61,072 bases of DNA, taken from Pseudomonas syringae (GTDB taxonomy: Bacteria > Pseudomonadota > Gammaproteobacteria > Pseudomonadales > Pseudomonadaceae). Each line of letters begins with the position of its first letter. Within the stretch, counting starts at the first letter, position 1. The notes under the pieces were generated by a model that was given only the letters and a program-made list of their open reading frames with translations, made no database searches and was not told the origin of the DNA. Of the stretch, positions 7,729 to 16,190 are shown one piece after another. A program made the position numbers and the translations under genes. The DNA is taken from assembly GCF_021606685.1 (NCBI RefSeq), contig NZ_WKCB01000027.1, positions 1-61,072 of the forward strand. The letters run 5' to 3'.

Positions 7729-8580
7729 ATGAAGATGCGACGACTCTTGGGCGCAGCTGCCACGCTGGTAGTTGCGATGAGCTCCACACTGGCCAGTGCC
7801 GACAGCAAAACCCTGAGCATCGGCTATGTGGACGGTTGGTCCGACAGCGTTGCCACCACCCACGTGGCGGCAGAGGTGATCAAGCAAAAGCTCGGTTATG
7901 ACGTGAAACTGCAAGCGGTCGCCACCGGGATCATGTGGCAGGGCGTGGCCACCGGCAAGCTCGACGCCATGCTCTCCGCCTGGCTGCCCGTGACCCACGG
8001 CGAGTACTGGGCCAAGAACAAGGACAAGGTGGTCGACTACGGCCCCAACTTCAAGGATGCGAAGATCGGCCTGATCGTGCCGGAGTACGTCAAGGCCAAG
8101 TCCATCGAAGACCTCAAGACCGACACCACCTTCAAGAACAAGATCGTCGGCATCGACGCCGGCTCAGGCGTGATGCTCAAGACCGACGAAGCCATCAAGG
8201 CCTATGGCCTGGACTACAAGCTGCAAGCCAGCTCGGGCGCCGCGATGATCGCCGAGTTGACCCGTGCCGAAGACAAGCAGGAGTCCATTGCGGTTACCGG
8301 TTGGGTGCCACACTGGATGTTCGCCAAGTGGAAACTGCGTTTCCTCGACGATCCAAAAGGGATTTACGGAGCCGCTGAAACCGTCAACAGCATCGGCAGC
8401 AAAGGCCTGGAGAAGAAAGCGCCGGAAGTCGTGGCCTTCCTGAAGAAATTCCAGTGGGCCTCCAAGGACGAAATCGGCGAAGTCATGCTGGCCATTCAAG
8501 AAGGTGCCAAGCCTGATGCAGCGGCCAAGGATTGGGTGGCCAAGCACCCAGAGCGTGTCGCTGAGTGGACGGGTAAGTAA
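7729..8580 (+). CDS. betX: Glycine betaine ABC substrate-binding protein
   Basis: A periplasmic binding protein of 283 residues in the OpuAC family. The signal peptide is cleaved near LASA-DS. The aromatic residues that cage quaternary amines are visible in DGWSDS (Trp37), SAWLPVTH (Trp85, His90) and GWVPHWMF. No ABC permease or ATPase gene adjoins it. In P. aeruginosa the orphan protein BetX lies next to a DUF485 and acetate-permease pair, to my recollection, and feeds the CbcWV transporter located elsewhere; the same gene order here supports the name. The start ATG at 7729 follows GGGGAAG; an upstream TTG in frame is less likely. A REPIN follows the gene. Confidence 0.8.
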   Translation: MKMRRLLGAAATLVVAMSSTLASADSKTLSIGYVDGWSDSVATTHVAAEVIKQKLGYDVKLQAVATGIMWQGVATGKLDAMLSAWLPVTHGEYWAKNKDKVVDYGPNFKDAKIGLIVPEYVKAKSIEDLKTDTTFKNKIVGIDAGSGVMLKTDEAIKAYGLDYKLQASSGAAMIAELTRAEDKQESIAVTGWVPHWMFAKWKLRFLDDPKGIYGAAETVNSIGSKGLEKKAPEVVAFLKKFQWASKDEIGEVMLAIQEGAKPDAAAKDWVAKHPERVAEWTGK

Positions 8581-8599
8581 CATCCCCTGATCTACCCCT

Positions 8600-8685
8600 G
8601 TGGGAGGGGGCTTGCTCCCGATAGCGGTCTGTCAGCGATACATGTGCTGGCTGATCACTGCTATCGGGAGCAAGCCCCCTCCCAC
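8600..8685. repeat. REP doublet (REPIN), head-in
   Basis: Two inverted copies of the variant with a TTGCTCCC core form a long potential cruciform between betX and the DUF485 gene. It separates the binding-protein gene from the permease operon. Confidence 0.9.
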
Positions 8686-8801
8686 ATTGATTTCTCCCCC
8701 TGCAAATGTTTCTGCACCCCCACAATCCCTCGCTACACTCGATCTAAGACTAAGGTCGTCTGGAACCTGTCCCGCAGCCGAATACAGTGGATATGTTCCA
8801 A

Positions 8802-8836
8802 AATAATAAAAAGCTGTGCTGCGAGGATAAAAACAA
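8802..8836 (+). promoter_or_regulatory. Two Crc/Hfq CA motifs before DUF485-actP
   Basis: AATAATAA (8802-8809) and AAAAACAA (8829-8836) both fit the AAnAAnAA motif bound by Hfq with Crc in pseudomonads. The second overlaps the first base of the start codon, where binding would block translation. Carbon catabolite repression of acetate uptake is physiologically sensible; binding itself is inferred. Confidence 0.5.
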
Positions 8837-9147
8837 TGAACGACAGCATTTACCTCTCGATTCAAAACAGCCCGCGTTTCAAGGAGCTGGTGAGAAAAAG
8901 GGAACGGTTCGCCTGGATTCTCTCGGCGATCATGCTAGGGCTTTACTCCGCTTTCATCCTGTTGATCGCCTACGGGCCACAAGTGCTGGGGGCCAAGATC
9001 AGCCCCGGTTCGTCGATTACCTGGGGCATTCCCCTGGGCGTCGGGCTGATTGTGTCGGCCTTTATCCTGACCGGCATCTATGTGCGCCGGGCCAATGGCG
9101 AGTTTGACGACCTGAACAATGCGATTCTCAAGGAGGCTGCGCAATGA
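8836..9147 (+). CDS. DUF485 small membrane protein
   Basis: A 103-residue inner-membrane protein with two hydrophobic helices (about residues 27-50 and 60-82) and the DUF485 pattern: F-x-L-V-R-K-R-x-R-F near the N-terminus and [11 protein letters not shown] after the second helix. DUF485 proteins (E. coli YjcH) are encoded with ActP-type solute symporters and probably help them, but their exact role is unknown. It overlaps actP by four bases (ATGA), so the two are translated together. The ribosome site is GAGG, ten bases before the ATG. Confidence 0.9.
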   Translation: MNDSIYLSIQNSPRFKELVRKRERFAWILSAIMLGLYSAFILLIAYGPQVLGAKISPGSSITWGIPLGVGLIVSAFILTGIYVRRANGEFDDLNNAILKEAAQ

Positions 9148-10802
9148 TCCGGCGTCTACTGGCTCTATTCGGCGCTTCGCTCTTTGCTCCTGCCCTCTGG
9201 GCGGCGGACGCATTGACCGGCGAAGTGCACAAGCAACCGCTCAACGTCTCCGCCATCGTGATGTTCGTCGCGTTCGTCGGTGCCACCCTGTGCATCACCT
9301 ACTGGGCGTCCAAGCGCAACAAGTCGGCGGCCGACTACTATGCGGCCGGCGGCAAGATCACCGGTTTCCAGAACGGCCTGGCAATTGCCGGCGACTACAT
9401 GTCGGCGGCGTCCTTCCTGGGGATTTCCGCGCTGGTGTTCACCTCCGGCTACGACGGCCTGATCTACTCGATCGGCTTCCTGGTGGGCTGGCCGATCATT
9501 CTGTTCCTGATCGCCGAGCGCCTGCGTAACCTGGGTAAATACACGTTTGCCGACGTGGCGTCCTACCGCCTCGGGCAAACCCAGATCCGCAGCCTGTCGG
9601 CCTGTGGCTCGCTGGTGGTGGTGGCGTTCTACCTGATCGCGCAGATGGTCGGCGCGGGCAAGCTGATTCAACTGCTGTTCGGCCTTGATTACCACGTAGC
9701 GGTGATCCTGGTGGGCATCCTGATGTGCATGTACGTGCTGTTCGGCGGCATGCTGGCGACCACTTGGGTGCAGATCATCAAGGCAGTGCTGCTGCTGTCC
9801 GGTGCTTCGTTCATGGCACTGATGGTGATGAAGCACGTCAACTTCGACTTCAACATGCTGTTTGCCGAGGCGATCAAGGTTCACCCTAAAGGTGAGGCGA
9901 TCATGAGCCCTGGCGGCTTGGTGAAAGATCCGATTTCGGCATTCTCCCTGGGCCTGGCACTGATGTTCGGTACCGCCGGCCTGCCGCACATCCTGATGCG
10001 CTTCTTCACCGTAAGCGACGCCAAGGAAGCGCGTAAGAGCGTGCTGTATGCCACTGGCTTCATCGGCTACTTCTATATCCTGACCTTTATCATCGGCTTC
10101 GGCGCGATCCTGCTGGTCAGCACCAACCCGGCGTTCAAGGATGCTGCAGGCGCTCTGTTAGGTGGTAACAACATGGCGGCGGTGCACCTGGCCAACGCGG
10201 TGGGTGGCAGTATCTTCCTGGGCTTCATCTCGGCCGTGGCGTTTGCCACCATCCTGGCAGTGGTTGCCGGCTTGACCCTGGCGGGTGCCTCGGCGGTGTC
10301 CCATGACCTGTACGCCAGCGTGATCAAGAAAGGCAAGGCCAACGACAAGGATGAGATTCGCGTATCGAAGATCACCACCGTCGCTCTGGGTGTCCTGGCA
10401 ATCGGCCTGGGTATCCTGTTCGAAAGCCAGAACATCGCGTTCATGGTCGGCCTGGCGTTCTCGATTGCCGCCAGCTGTAACTTCCCGGTGTTGCTGCTTT
10501 CCATGTACTGGAAGAACCTCACCACCCGTGGCGCCATGATCGGCGGCTGGCTGGGCTTGATCAGTGCCGTGGGCCTGATGGTTCTCGGCCCGACCATCTG
10601 GGTGTCGATCCTGCACCATGAAAAAGCCATCTTCCCGTACGAATACCCGGCGCTGTTCTCGATGATCATTGCGTTCGTCGGTATCTGGTTCTTCTCCATC
10701 ACCGACAAGTCGGCGGCGGCAGAGAAAGAGCGTGCGCTGTACTTCCCGCAGTTTGTGCGTTCGCAGACTGGCCTGGGGGCGAGTGGGGCGGTTAACCACT
10801 AA
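9144..10802 (+). CDS. actP: Acetate permease, sodium:solute symporter
   Basis: A 552-residue symporter of the SSS family that takes up acetate and related short monocarboxylates with sodium. A cleavable leader (ending PALWAAD) precedes about 13 membrane segments, as in E. coli ActP (549 residues). Typical stretches include [31 protein letters not shown] and [15 protein letters not shown]. It is the second gene of a DUF485-actP operon. Acetate taken up needs acetyl-CoA synthetase, which is not in the window, before entering citrate synthase encoded next door. Substrate preference among acetate, propionate and pyruvate cannot be read from sequence. Confidence 0.88.
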   Translation: MIRRLLALFGASLFAPALWAADALTGEVHKQPLNVSAIVMFVAFVGATLCITYWASKRNKSAADYYAAGGKITGFQNGLAIAGDYMSAASFLGISALVFTSGYDGLIYSIGFLVGWPIILFLIAERLRNLGKYTFADVASYRLGQTQIRSLSACGSLVVVAFYLIAQMVGAGKLIQLLFGLDYHVAVILVGILMCMYVLFGGMLATTWVQIIKAVLLLSGASFMALMVMKHVNFDFNMLFAEAIKVHPKGEAIMSPGGLVKDPISAFSLGLALMFGTAGLPHILMRFFTVSDAKEARKSVLYATGFIGYFYILTFIIGFGAILLVSTNPAFKDAAGALLGGNNMAAVHLANAVGGSIFLGFISAVAFATILAVVAGLTLAGASAVSHDLYASVIKKGKANDKDEIRVSKITTVALGVLAIGLGILFESQNIAFMVGLAFSIAASCNFPVLLLSMYWKNLTTRGAMIGGWLGLISAVGLMVLGPTIWVSILHHEKAIFPYEYPALFSMIIAFVGIWFFSITDKSAAAEKERALYFPQFVRSQTGLGASGAVNH

Positions 10803-10821
10803 GGGTTGTTGCTGAACAAGA

Positions 10822-10854
10822 AATGCCCCGGTCGCAAGGCCGGGGCATTTTTTA
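10822..10854 (+). terminator. Rho-independent terminator after actP
   Basis: Arms AATGCCCCGG and CCGGGGCATT close a short loop and are followed by a run of T. It ends the DUF485-actP transcript. Confidence 0.9.
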
Positions 10855-10885
10855 TGCCTTGGGTTCTGTGTTGGCTGTGCTGGCC

Positions 10886-10972
10886 TCATCGGGGGCAAGC
10901 CCCCTCCCACAGTTAGCCGAGTACAACCTTTGGAATGCGGTTCAATGTGGGAGGGGGCTTGCCCCCGATGGC
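10886..10972. repeat. REP doublet (REPIN), head-out
   Basis: Two inverted copies of the GGGGGCTTGCCCCC type lie between the actP and gltA terminators, outside both transcripts. Confidence 0.9.
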
Positions 10973-10989
10973 GGTACACCAGGCCCCAC

Positions 10990-11022
10990 AAACAAAAACG
11001 GCCTCCACTAAGGGAGGCCGTT
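10990..11022 (-). terminator. Rho-independent terminator of gltA
   Basis: On the minus strand AACGGCCTCC and its complement form a stem around a short loop, followed by TTTTTGTTT. It lies 24 bases beyond the gltA stop codon. Confidence 0.88.
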
Positions 11023-11045
11023 CTCGGTACAACTAAGCTGATTGC

Positions 11046-12335
11046 TTACTTGCGATCTTCCAGCTTGGTAATGTCACGCGACTCGTAGCCGGTGTACAGC
11101 TGGCGCGGGCGGCCAATCTTGTACGGGCTGGAGAGCATTTCTTTCCAGTGGGAGATCCAGCCCACGGTCCGCGCCAGGGCGAAGATCACGGTGAACATGC
11201 TGGTTGGAATGCCGATCGCCTTGAGGATGATCCCCGAGTAGAAGTCGACGTTCGGGTACAGCGAGCGTTCGATGAAGTACGGGTCGGTCAGGGCGATCTC
11301 TTCCAGGCGCATGGCCAGTTCGAGTTGCGGATCGTTCTTGATGCCCAGTTCCTTCAACACTTCGTCGCAGGTCTTCTTCATCACGGTGGCGCGTGGGTCG
11401 CGGTTCTTGTAGACCCGGTGACCGAAGCCCATCAACTTGAACGGATCGTTCTTGTCCTTGGCCTTGGCGATGAACTTGTCGATGTTCGAGACATCGCCGA
11501 TTTCATCCAGCATGGTCAATACGGCTTCGTTCGCACCGCCGTGGGCAGGGCCCCACAGTGCGGCGATACCGGCGGCGATACAGGCGAACGGGTTGGCACC
11601 CGAAGAGCCTGCCAGGCGTACGGTAGAAGTAGAGGCGTTCTGTTCATGGTCGGCGTGGAGGATGAAAATCTTGTCCATCGCAGCGGCCAGCACCGGGCTG
11701 ATCGGTTTGATCTCGCACGGCGTGTTGAACATCATGTGCAGGAAGTTTTCCGCGTACGTCAGGTCGTTGCGCGGGTACATCATGGGTTGACCCATGGAGT
11801 ACTTGTAAACCATCGCGGCCAGGGTCGGCATCTTGGCAACCAGGCGGATCGCGGAGATTTCACGATGCTGCGGGTTATTGATGTCGAGGGAGTCGTGATA
11901 GAAGGCCGACAGGGCGCCGACCACACCGCACATGACGGCCATCGGGTGGGCGTCGCGACGGAAGCCGTTGAAGAAGGTCTTCAACTGCTCGTGAACCATG
12001 GTGTGGTTCTTCACGGTGCTGACGAACTGGGCTTTTTGCTCGGCTGTTGGCAATTCGCCATTTAGCAGCAGGTAGCAGGTTTCCAGGTAGTCCGACTGTT
12101 CGGCGAGTTGCTCGATCGGGTAGCCGCGGTGCAGCAGAATGCCATTGTCACCATCGATATAGGTGATCTTCGACTCGCAAGAGGCGGTCGACATGAAGCC
12201 TGGGTCGAATGTGAAACGGCCCGTGGCCGTCAGGCCCCGTACGTCGATAACATCGGGACCAACGGTGCCGGTTAAAATGGGCAGCTCGACGGGGGCTGCG
12301 CCCTCGATGATCAACTGCGCTTTTTTGTCAGCCAT
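11046..12335 (-). CDS. gltA: Citrate synthase
   Basis: The enzyme condenses acetyl-CoA with oxaloacetate to give citrate, the entry step of the TCA cycle. At 429 residues it is the size of the Gram-negative hexameric, NADH-sensitive type. The catalytic triad is in place: His265 ([10 protein letters not shown]), His306 ([14 protein letters not shown]) and Asp364 (YPNVDFYSG). The signature [14 protein letters not shown] is intact. The start ATG follows AGGAGG. The gene diverges from sdhC, and a near-consensus sigma-70 promoter is visible 59 bases upstream of the start. This arrangement is conserved across Pseudomonas. Confidence 0.98.
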   Translation of the reverse strand: MADKKAQLIIEGAAPVELPILTGTVGPDVIDVRGLTATGRFTFDPGFMSTASCESKITYIDGDNGILLHRGYPIEQLAEQSDYLETCYLLLNGELPTAEQKAQFVSTVKNHTMVHEQLKTFFNGFRRDAHPMAVMCGVVGALSAFYHDSLDINNPQHREISAIRLVAKMPTLAAMVYKYSMGQPMMYPRNDLTYAENFLHMMFNTPCEIKPISPVLAAAMDKIFILHADHEQNASTSTVRLAGSSGANPFACIAAGIAALWGPAHGGANEAVLTMLDEIGDVSNIDKFIAKAKDKNDPFKLMGFGHRVYKNRDPRATVMKKTCDEVLKELGIKNDPQLELAMRLEEIALTDPYFIERSLYPNVDFYSGIILKAIGIPTSMFTVIFALARTVGWISHWKEMLSSPYKIGRPRQLYTGYESRDITKLEDRK

Positions 12336-12393
12336 GTGGCCTCCTATTTATGCTTCAAATCATCAGACAGACCCCCCACGCAGGGCCCGCACC

Positions 12394-12421
12394 ACTATAT
12401 TGATATAAATCCAGATGTCAA
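12394..12421 (-). promoter_or_regulatory. gltA sigma-70 promoter
   Basis: On the minus strand TTGACA, 16 bases, TATAGT matches the consensus very closely. Transcription would begin near 12386, giving a leader of about 50 bases. Confidence 0.75.
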
Positions 12422-12535
12422 TTTGCCTAAAGTCTTGCGCCAGAAGGCTTTAACCGTACTTTTTCGTCGAAATTGACTGCCATTTACGCCTTTTATCCCG
12501 TCAGCGCAATCAGCTATTAGGGTGAGGAGCGCGCG

Positions 12536-12564
12536 TTGTCATTAGTAACCTAACTGTCTATACT
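12536..12564 (+). promoter_or_regulatory. sdhC sigma-70 promoter and long leader
   Basis: TTGTCA, 17 bases, TATACT points toward sdhC. The start would be near 12571, leaving a leader of about 130 bases before the GTG start. That length leaves room for control by a small RNA or Crc/Hfq, though only an imperfect CA motif (AACAACTT, near 12651) is visible. Confidence 0.7.
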
Positions 12565-12699
12565 CGGCCACCGACCGCCAAGGGCTTTTGGGCTTGCTTT
12601 CATTGGGGGTCGCACTCCCTGGGTGGTGCTTACCTGACCAGTGCACTCCCCAACAACTTTGCCCTGATTGTTAGGGGCTCTTCAGTGTGAAAAAAAGCC

Positions 12700-13074
12700 G
12701 TGAATAGCCAACGACCTGTAAACCTAGACCTAAGGACCATCAAACTCCCCATCACCGGCGTTACGTCGTTCCTGCACCGTGTTTCCGGCATCATCCTGTT
12801 CCTGGGCTTGGGCATCATGCTTTATGCATTGAGCAAATCCCTGGGTTCCGAGGAAGGTTACGCCGAGGTGAAGGCATGCTTGACCAGCCCGCTGGCCAAG
12901 TTCGTAGCATGGGGCCTCCTGTCCTCTCTTCTGTATCACCTGGTAGCCGGTGTGCGCCACTTGATCATGGACATGGGCATCGGTGAGACGCTGGAAGGCG
13001 GCCGCCGTGGCTCGAAAATCATCATCGCCATTTCCGTGGTGCTGATCGTTCTCGCAGGAGTTTGGATATGGTAA
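12700..13074 (+). CDS. sdhC: Succinate dehydrogenase cytochrome b556 subunit
   Basis: SdhC anchors succinate dehydrogenase (complex II) in the inner membrane and helps bind heme b and ubiquinone. The 124-residue protein has three membrane segments, the N-terminal RPVNLDL motif, SFLHRVSG and the heme-region LLYHLVAGVRHLIMD. The start is a GTG at 12700; an in-frame TGA at 12688 excludes anything longer. The ribosome site is weak. It is the first gene of the sdhCDAB block and overlaps sdhD by 7 bases. Confidence 0.96.
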   Translation: MNSQRPVNLDLRTIKLPITGVTSFLHRVSGIILFLGLGIMLYALSKSLGSEEGYAEVKACLTSPLAKFVAWGLLSSLLYHLVAGVRHLIMDMGIGETLEGGRRGSKIIIAISVVLIVLAGVWIW

Positions 13075-13436
13075 CCAGCGTTACGAACCTTTCGCGTTCG
13101 GGCCTCTATGACTGGATGGCGCAGCGTGTGTCTGCGGTTGTTCTCGCGGCTTATTTCATTTTCCTGATCGGATACCTCGTCGCAAACCCGGGCATCGGCT
13201 ATGAGCAATGGCACGGCCTGTTTGCCCACAATGCGATGCGAATCTTCAGTCTGCTGGCCCTTGTAGCCCTGGGCGCACACGCCTGGGTCGGCATGTGGAC
13301 CATCGCGACCGACTACCTGACGCCGATGGCGCTGGGCAAGTCCGCGACCGCAGTCCGTTTCCTCTTCCAGGCAGTCTGCGGCATTGCAATGTTCGCGTAC
13401 TTCGTCTGGGGTGTGCAGATTCTTTGGGGTATCTGA
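13068..13436 (+). CDS. sdhD: Succinate dehydrogenase membrane anchor subunit
   Basis: SdhD pairs with SdhC to hold the catalytic subunits to the membrane and shape the quinone site. It has 122 residues, three membrane helices, and the heme/quinone motif AHAWVGMWTIATDYL. I chose the ATG at 13068 because AGGAG lies seven bases ahead and the product begins MVTSVTNLSRSG. The start overlaps the end of sdhC, which indicates coupled translation. Confidence 0.96.
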   Translation: MVTSVTNLSRSGLYDWMAQRVSAVVLAAYFIFLIGYLVANPGIGYEQWHGLFAHNAMRIFSLLALVALGAHAWVGMWTIATDYLTPMALGKSATAVRFLFQAVCGIAMFAYFVWGVQILWGI

Positions 13437-13439
13437 TTC

Positions 13440-15212
13440 ATGGCTAACATTCCAACTATTTCCTTCGACGCCATCATTATTGGTGGCGGCGGTGCTGGCA
13501 TGCGCGCAGCGCTGCAGCTGGCCCAGGGTGGTCACAAGACTGCCGTGATCACCAAAGTGTTCCCGACGCGTTCGCACACTGTATCGGCCCAGGGTGGCAT
13601 CACCTGCGCCATCGCCTCCGCCGACCCGAACGATGACTGGCGCTGGCACATGTACGATACCGTCAAGGGTTCCGACTACATCGGTGACCAGGACGCTATC
13701 GAATACATGTGTCAGGAAGGCCCGGCTGCGGTGTTCGAGCTGGACCACATGGGTCTGCCGTTCTCCCGTACCGAGCAAGGCCGTATCTACCAGCGTCCAT
13801 TCGGCGGCCAGTCGAAGGACTACGGTAAAGGCGGGCAGGCTGCCCGTACCTGCGCCGCATCCGACCGTACCGGTCACGCGCTGCTGCACACCCTGTATCA
13901 GGGCAACCTGAAAGCCGGTACCACGTTCCTGAACGAGTACTACGCGGTTGATCTGGTGAAGAACGCCGACGGTGCATTTGTTGGCGTGATCGCCATCTGC
14001 ATCGAAACCGGTGAAACCACCTACATCCGCGCCAAGGCGACTGTTCTGGCGACTGGCGGTGCTGGCCGTATCTACGCGTCGACCACCAACGCCCTGATCA
14101 ACACCGGTGACGGCGTTGGCATGGCACTGCGTGCCGGCGTGCCGGTGCAAGACATCGAAATGTGGCAGTTCCACCCGACCGGTATCGCCGGCGCCGGTGT
14201 ACTGGTGACTGAAGGTTGCCGTGGTGAAGGTGGATACCTGATCAACAAGCACGGCGAGCGTTTCATGGAGCGTTATGCTCCGAACGCCAAAGACCTGGCA
14301 GGCCGTGACGTAGTAGCCCGTTCGATGGTTAAAGAAATCATCGCCGGCAACGGCTGTGGCCCGAACGGCGACCACGTACTGCTCAAGCTCGATCACCTCG
14401 GCGAAGAAGTCCTGCACAGCCGCCTGCCTGGTATCTGCGAGCTGTCCAAGACCTTTGCTCACGTTGACCCGGTGGTTGCTCCGGTTCCGGTTGTTCCAAC
14501 TTGCCACTATATGATGGGCGGCGTGCCGACCAACATTCATGGCCAGGCGATCACCCAGAACGCCGAAGGCGTGGACGAAATCATCCACGGTCTGTTCGCG
14601 GTAGGTGAAGTGGCCTGCGTATCGGTGCACGGTGCCAACCGTCTGGGCGGCAACTCGCTGCTCGACCTGGTGGTATTCGGTCGCGCTGCCGGCCTGCACC
14701 TCGAGAAGGCGCTGACTGACGGCATCGAATACGATGACGCTACCGACGCCAACATCGAAACCGCCCTGGCCCGTCTGAACGCTCTGAACGAGCGCACCGA
14801 TGGCGAAGACGTGGCTACCCTGCGTCGCGAGCTGCAAAGCTGCATGCAGAACTACTTCGGTGTATTCCGTACCGGCGAATACATGCAGAAGGGTATCGCC
14901 CAGCTGGCTGACCTGCGTAAGCGCATCGCCAACGTCAAGATCAACGATAAGAGCCAGGCGTTCAACACCGCTCGTATCGAAGCCCTTGAGCTGCAAAACC
15001 TGCTGGAAGTGGCCGAAGCGACCGCAATCGCTGCCGAGGTTCGTAAAGAGTCCCGTGGTGCTCACGCCCGTGAAGACTTTGAAGACCGCGACGACGAAAA
15101 CTGGTTGTGCCACACCCTGTACTTCCCGGGTGACAAGCGCGTAACCAAGCGTGCCGTGAACTTCTCGCCTAAGACGGTTCCGACGTTTGAACCGAAGATT
15201 CGGACTTACTAA
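13440..15212 (+). CDS. sdhA: Succinate dehydrogenase flavoprotein subunit
   Basis: SdhA oxidises succinate to fumarate using covalently bound FAD. The 590-residue protein shows the FAD-binding [10 protein letters not shown] near residue 16, the flavin-linked His46 in [10 protein letters not shown], the substrate region around HPTGI and EGCRGEGG, and the C-terminal [13 protein letters not shown]. Length is the normal one for the family (588 in E. coli). It starts three bases after sdhD ends. A 725-residue open frame runs antisense to it but is only a codon-bias shadow. Confidence 0.98.
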   Translation: MANIPTISFDAIIIGGGGAGMRAALQLAQGGHKTAVITKVFPTRSHTVSAQGGITCAIASADPNDDWRWHMYDTVKGSDYIGDQDAIEYMCQEGPAAVFELDHMGLPFSRTEQGRIYQRPFGGQSKDYGKGGQAARTCAASDRTGHALLHTLYQGNLKAGTTFLNEYYAVDLVKNADGAFVGVIAICIETGETTYIRAKATVLATGGAGRIYASTTNALINTGDGVGMALRAGVPVQDIEMWQFHPTGIAGAGVLVTEGCRGEGGYLINKHGERFMERYAPNAKDLAGRDVVARSMVKEIIAGNGCGPNGDHVLLKLDHLGEEVLHSRLPGICELSKTFAHVDPVVAPVPVVPTCHYMMGGVPTNIHGQAITQNAEGVDEIIHGLFAVGEVACVSVHGANRLGGNSLLDLVVFGRAAGLHLEKALTDGIEYDDATDANIETALARLNALNERTDGEDVATLRRELQSCMQNYFGVFRTGEYMQKGIAQLADLRKRIANVKINDKSQAFNTARIEALELQNLLEVAEATAIAAEVRKESRGAHAREDFEDRDDENWLCHTLYFPGDKRVTKRAVNFSPKTVPTFEPKIRTY

Positions 15213-15223
15213 GGGTGGCTGCC

Positions 15224-15928
15224 ATGTTGAAAGTCAGTGTTTACCGCTACAACCCTGATCAGGACGCTGCGCCGTTCATGCAGGAATTCCAGGTCGATAC
15301 CGGTGGCAAAGACCTGATGGTGCTGGATGTATTGGCCCTGATCAAAGAGCAGGACGAAGGTTTCTCGTATCGTCGCTCTTGCCGTGAAGGCGTTTGTGGC
15401 TCCGACGGCATGAACATCAACGGCAAAAACGGCCTGGCGTGCATCACGCCGCTGTCCGCCGTGGTTAAAGGTAACAAGCTGATCGTTCGTCCGCTGCCAG
15501 GTTTGCCGGTTATCCGTGACCTGGTCGTCGATATGAGCATCTTCTACAAGCAATACGAGAAAGTTAAGCCGTTCCTGCAGAACGACACGCCGGCTCCGGC
15601 CATCGAGCGTCTGCAGTCCCCTGAAGAGCGTGAAAAGCTCGACGGTCTGTACGAGTGCATCCTGTGCGCTTGCTGCTCGACCTCGTGCCCGTCCTTCTGG
15701 TGGAACCCGGACAAATTCCTGGGTCCAGCTGCTCTGCTGCAAGCGTACCGCTTCCTGGCAGACAGCCGTGACACCAAGACGTCCGAGCGTCTGGCTTCGC
15801 TGGATGACCCGTTCAGCGTATTCCGCTGCCGCGGGATCATGAACTGCGTCAACGTATGTCCCAAAGGCCTGAACCCGACTAAGGCCATTGGTCACATCCG
15901 TAACATGCTGCTGCAAAGCGGCGTGTAA
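15224..15928 (+). CDS. sdhB: Succinate dehydrogenase iron-sulfur subunit
   Basis: SdhB carries electrons from FAD to quinone through three clusters. All ligands are present: CREGVCGSDGMNINGKNGLAC for [2Fe-2S], CILCACCSTSCP for [4Fe-4S] and CRGIMNCVNVCPKGLNP for [3Fe-4S]. The 234-residue protein starts at the ATG of MLKVSVYRYNP, preceded by AAGGGTGG; an in-frame GTG nine bases upstream is unlikely. It ends the sdhCDAB block, and a hairpin-rich gap of 262 bases separates it from sucA. Confidence 0.97.
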   Translation: MLKVSVYRYNPDQDAAPFMQEFQVDTGGKDLMVLDVLALIKEQDEGFSYRRSCREGVCGSDGMNINGKNGLACITPLSAVVKGNKLIVRPLPGLPVIRDLVVDMSIFYKQYEKVKPFLQNDTPAPAIERLQSPEEREKLDGLYECILCACCSTSCPSFWWNPDKFLGPAALLQAYRFLADSRDTKTSERLASLDDPFSVFRCRGIMNCVNVCPKGLNPTKAIGHIRNMLLQSGV

Positions 15929-15969
15929 CTGACGTTGTAGTAAAAGCAGGACCGTTGTGCCCGTAAATG

Positions 15970-16003
15970 CTGCGGCGCAGGCTTCAACCGGCGCCGTAGT
16001 TTT
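15970..16003 (+). terminator. Terminator-like hairpin between sdhB and sucA
   Basis: Arms CTGCGGCGC and GCGCCGTAG pair with one mismatch and are followed by TTTT. It may partially stop transcription between the sdh and suc blocks. Confidence 0.5.
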
Positions 16004-16066
16004 AACTTGAGCAGCGACTTACAAAGCCGCGGCTCTTATTTTGAAGAAATGAGACAAGCAGGGGCA

Positions 16067-16084
16067 TTCGGGTTGGTACCCGAA
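16067..16084 (+). other. Perfect tetraloop hairpin upstream of sucA
   Basis: TTCGGGT and ACCCGAA close the loop TGGT, 106 bases before the sucA start. It could be an RNA stability or control element, or an 18-bp operator. Confidence 0.5.
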
Positions 16085-16190
16085 CTATCAGCGTGATCCT
16101 AAGTGGCTTGTTTTGGTCGCTGCACTTGGCCTTTTGCAAGCAAACTCGGTGTTTTCGCCGGTGGTGTCCCCAAATCGAGGGTGACCAAGC

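Noticed and set aside
8725..8800. Possible sigma-54 promoter before DUF485-actP
   Set aside because: No GG-N10-GC pair with the TGGCAC/TTGC context was found; only an AGAC-N7-GTCT dyad near 8745-8760, too weak to name.
12936..15113. 725-codon open frame antisense to sdhD and sdhA
   Set aside because: The sense genes are unmistakable and the antisense translation shows no family motif. GC-rich third positions leave few stop codons on the opposite strand.
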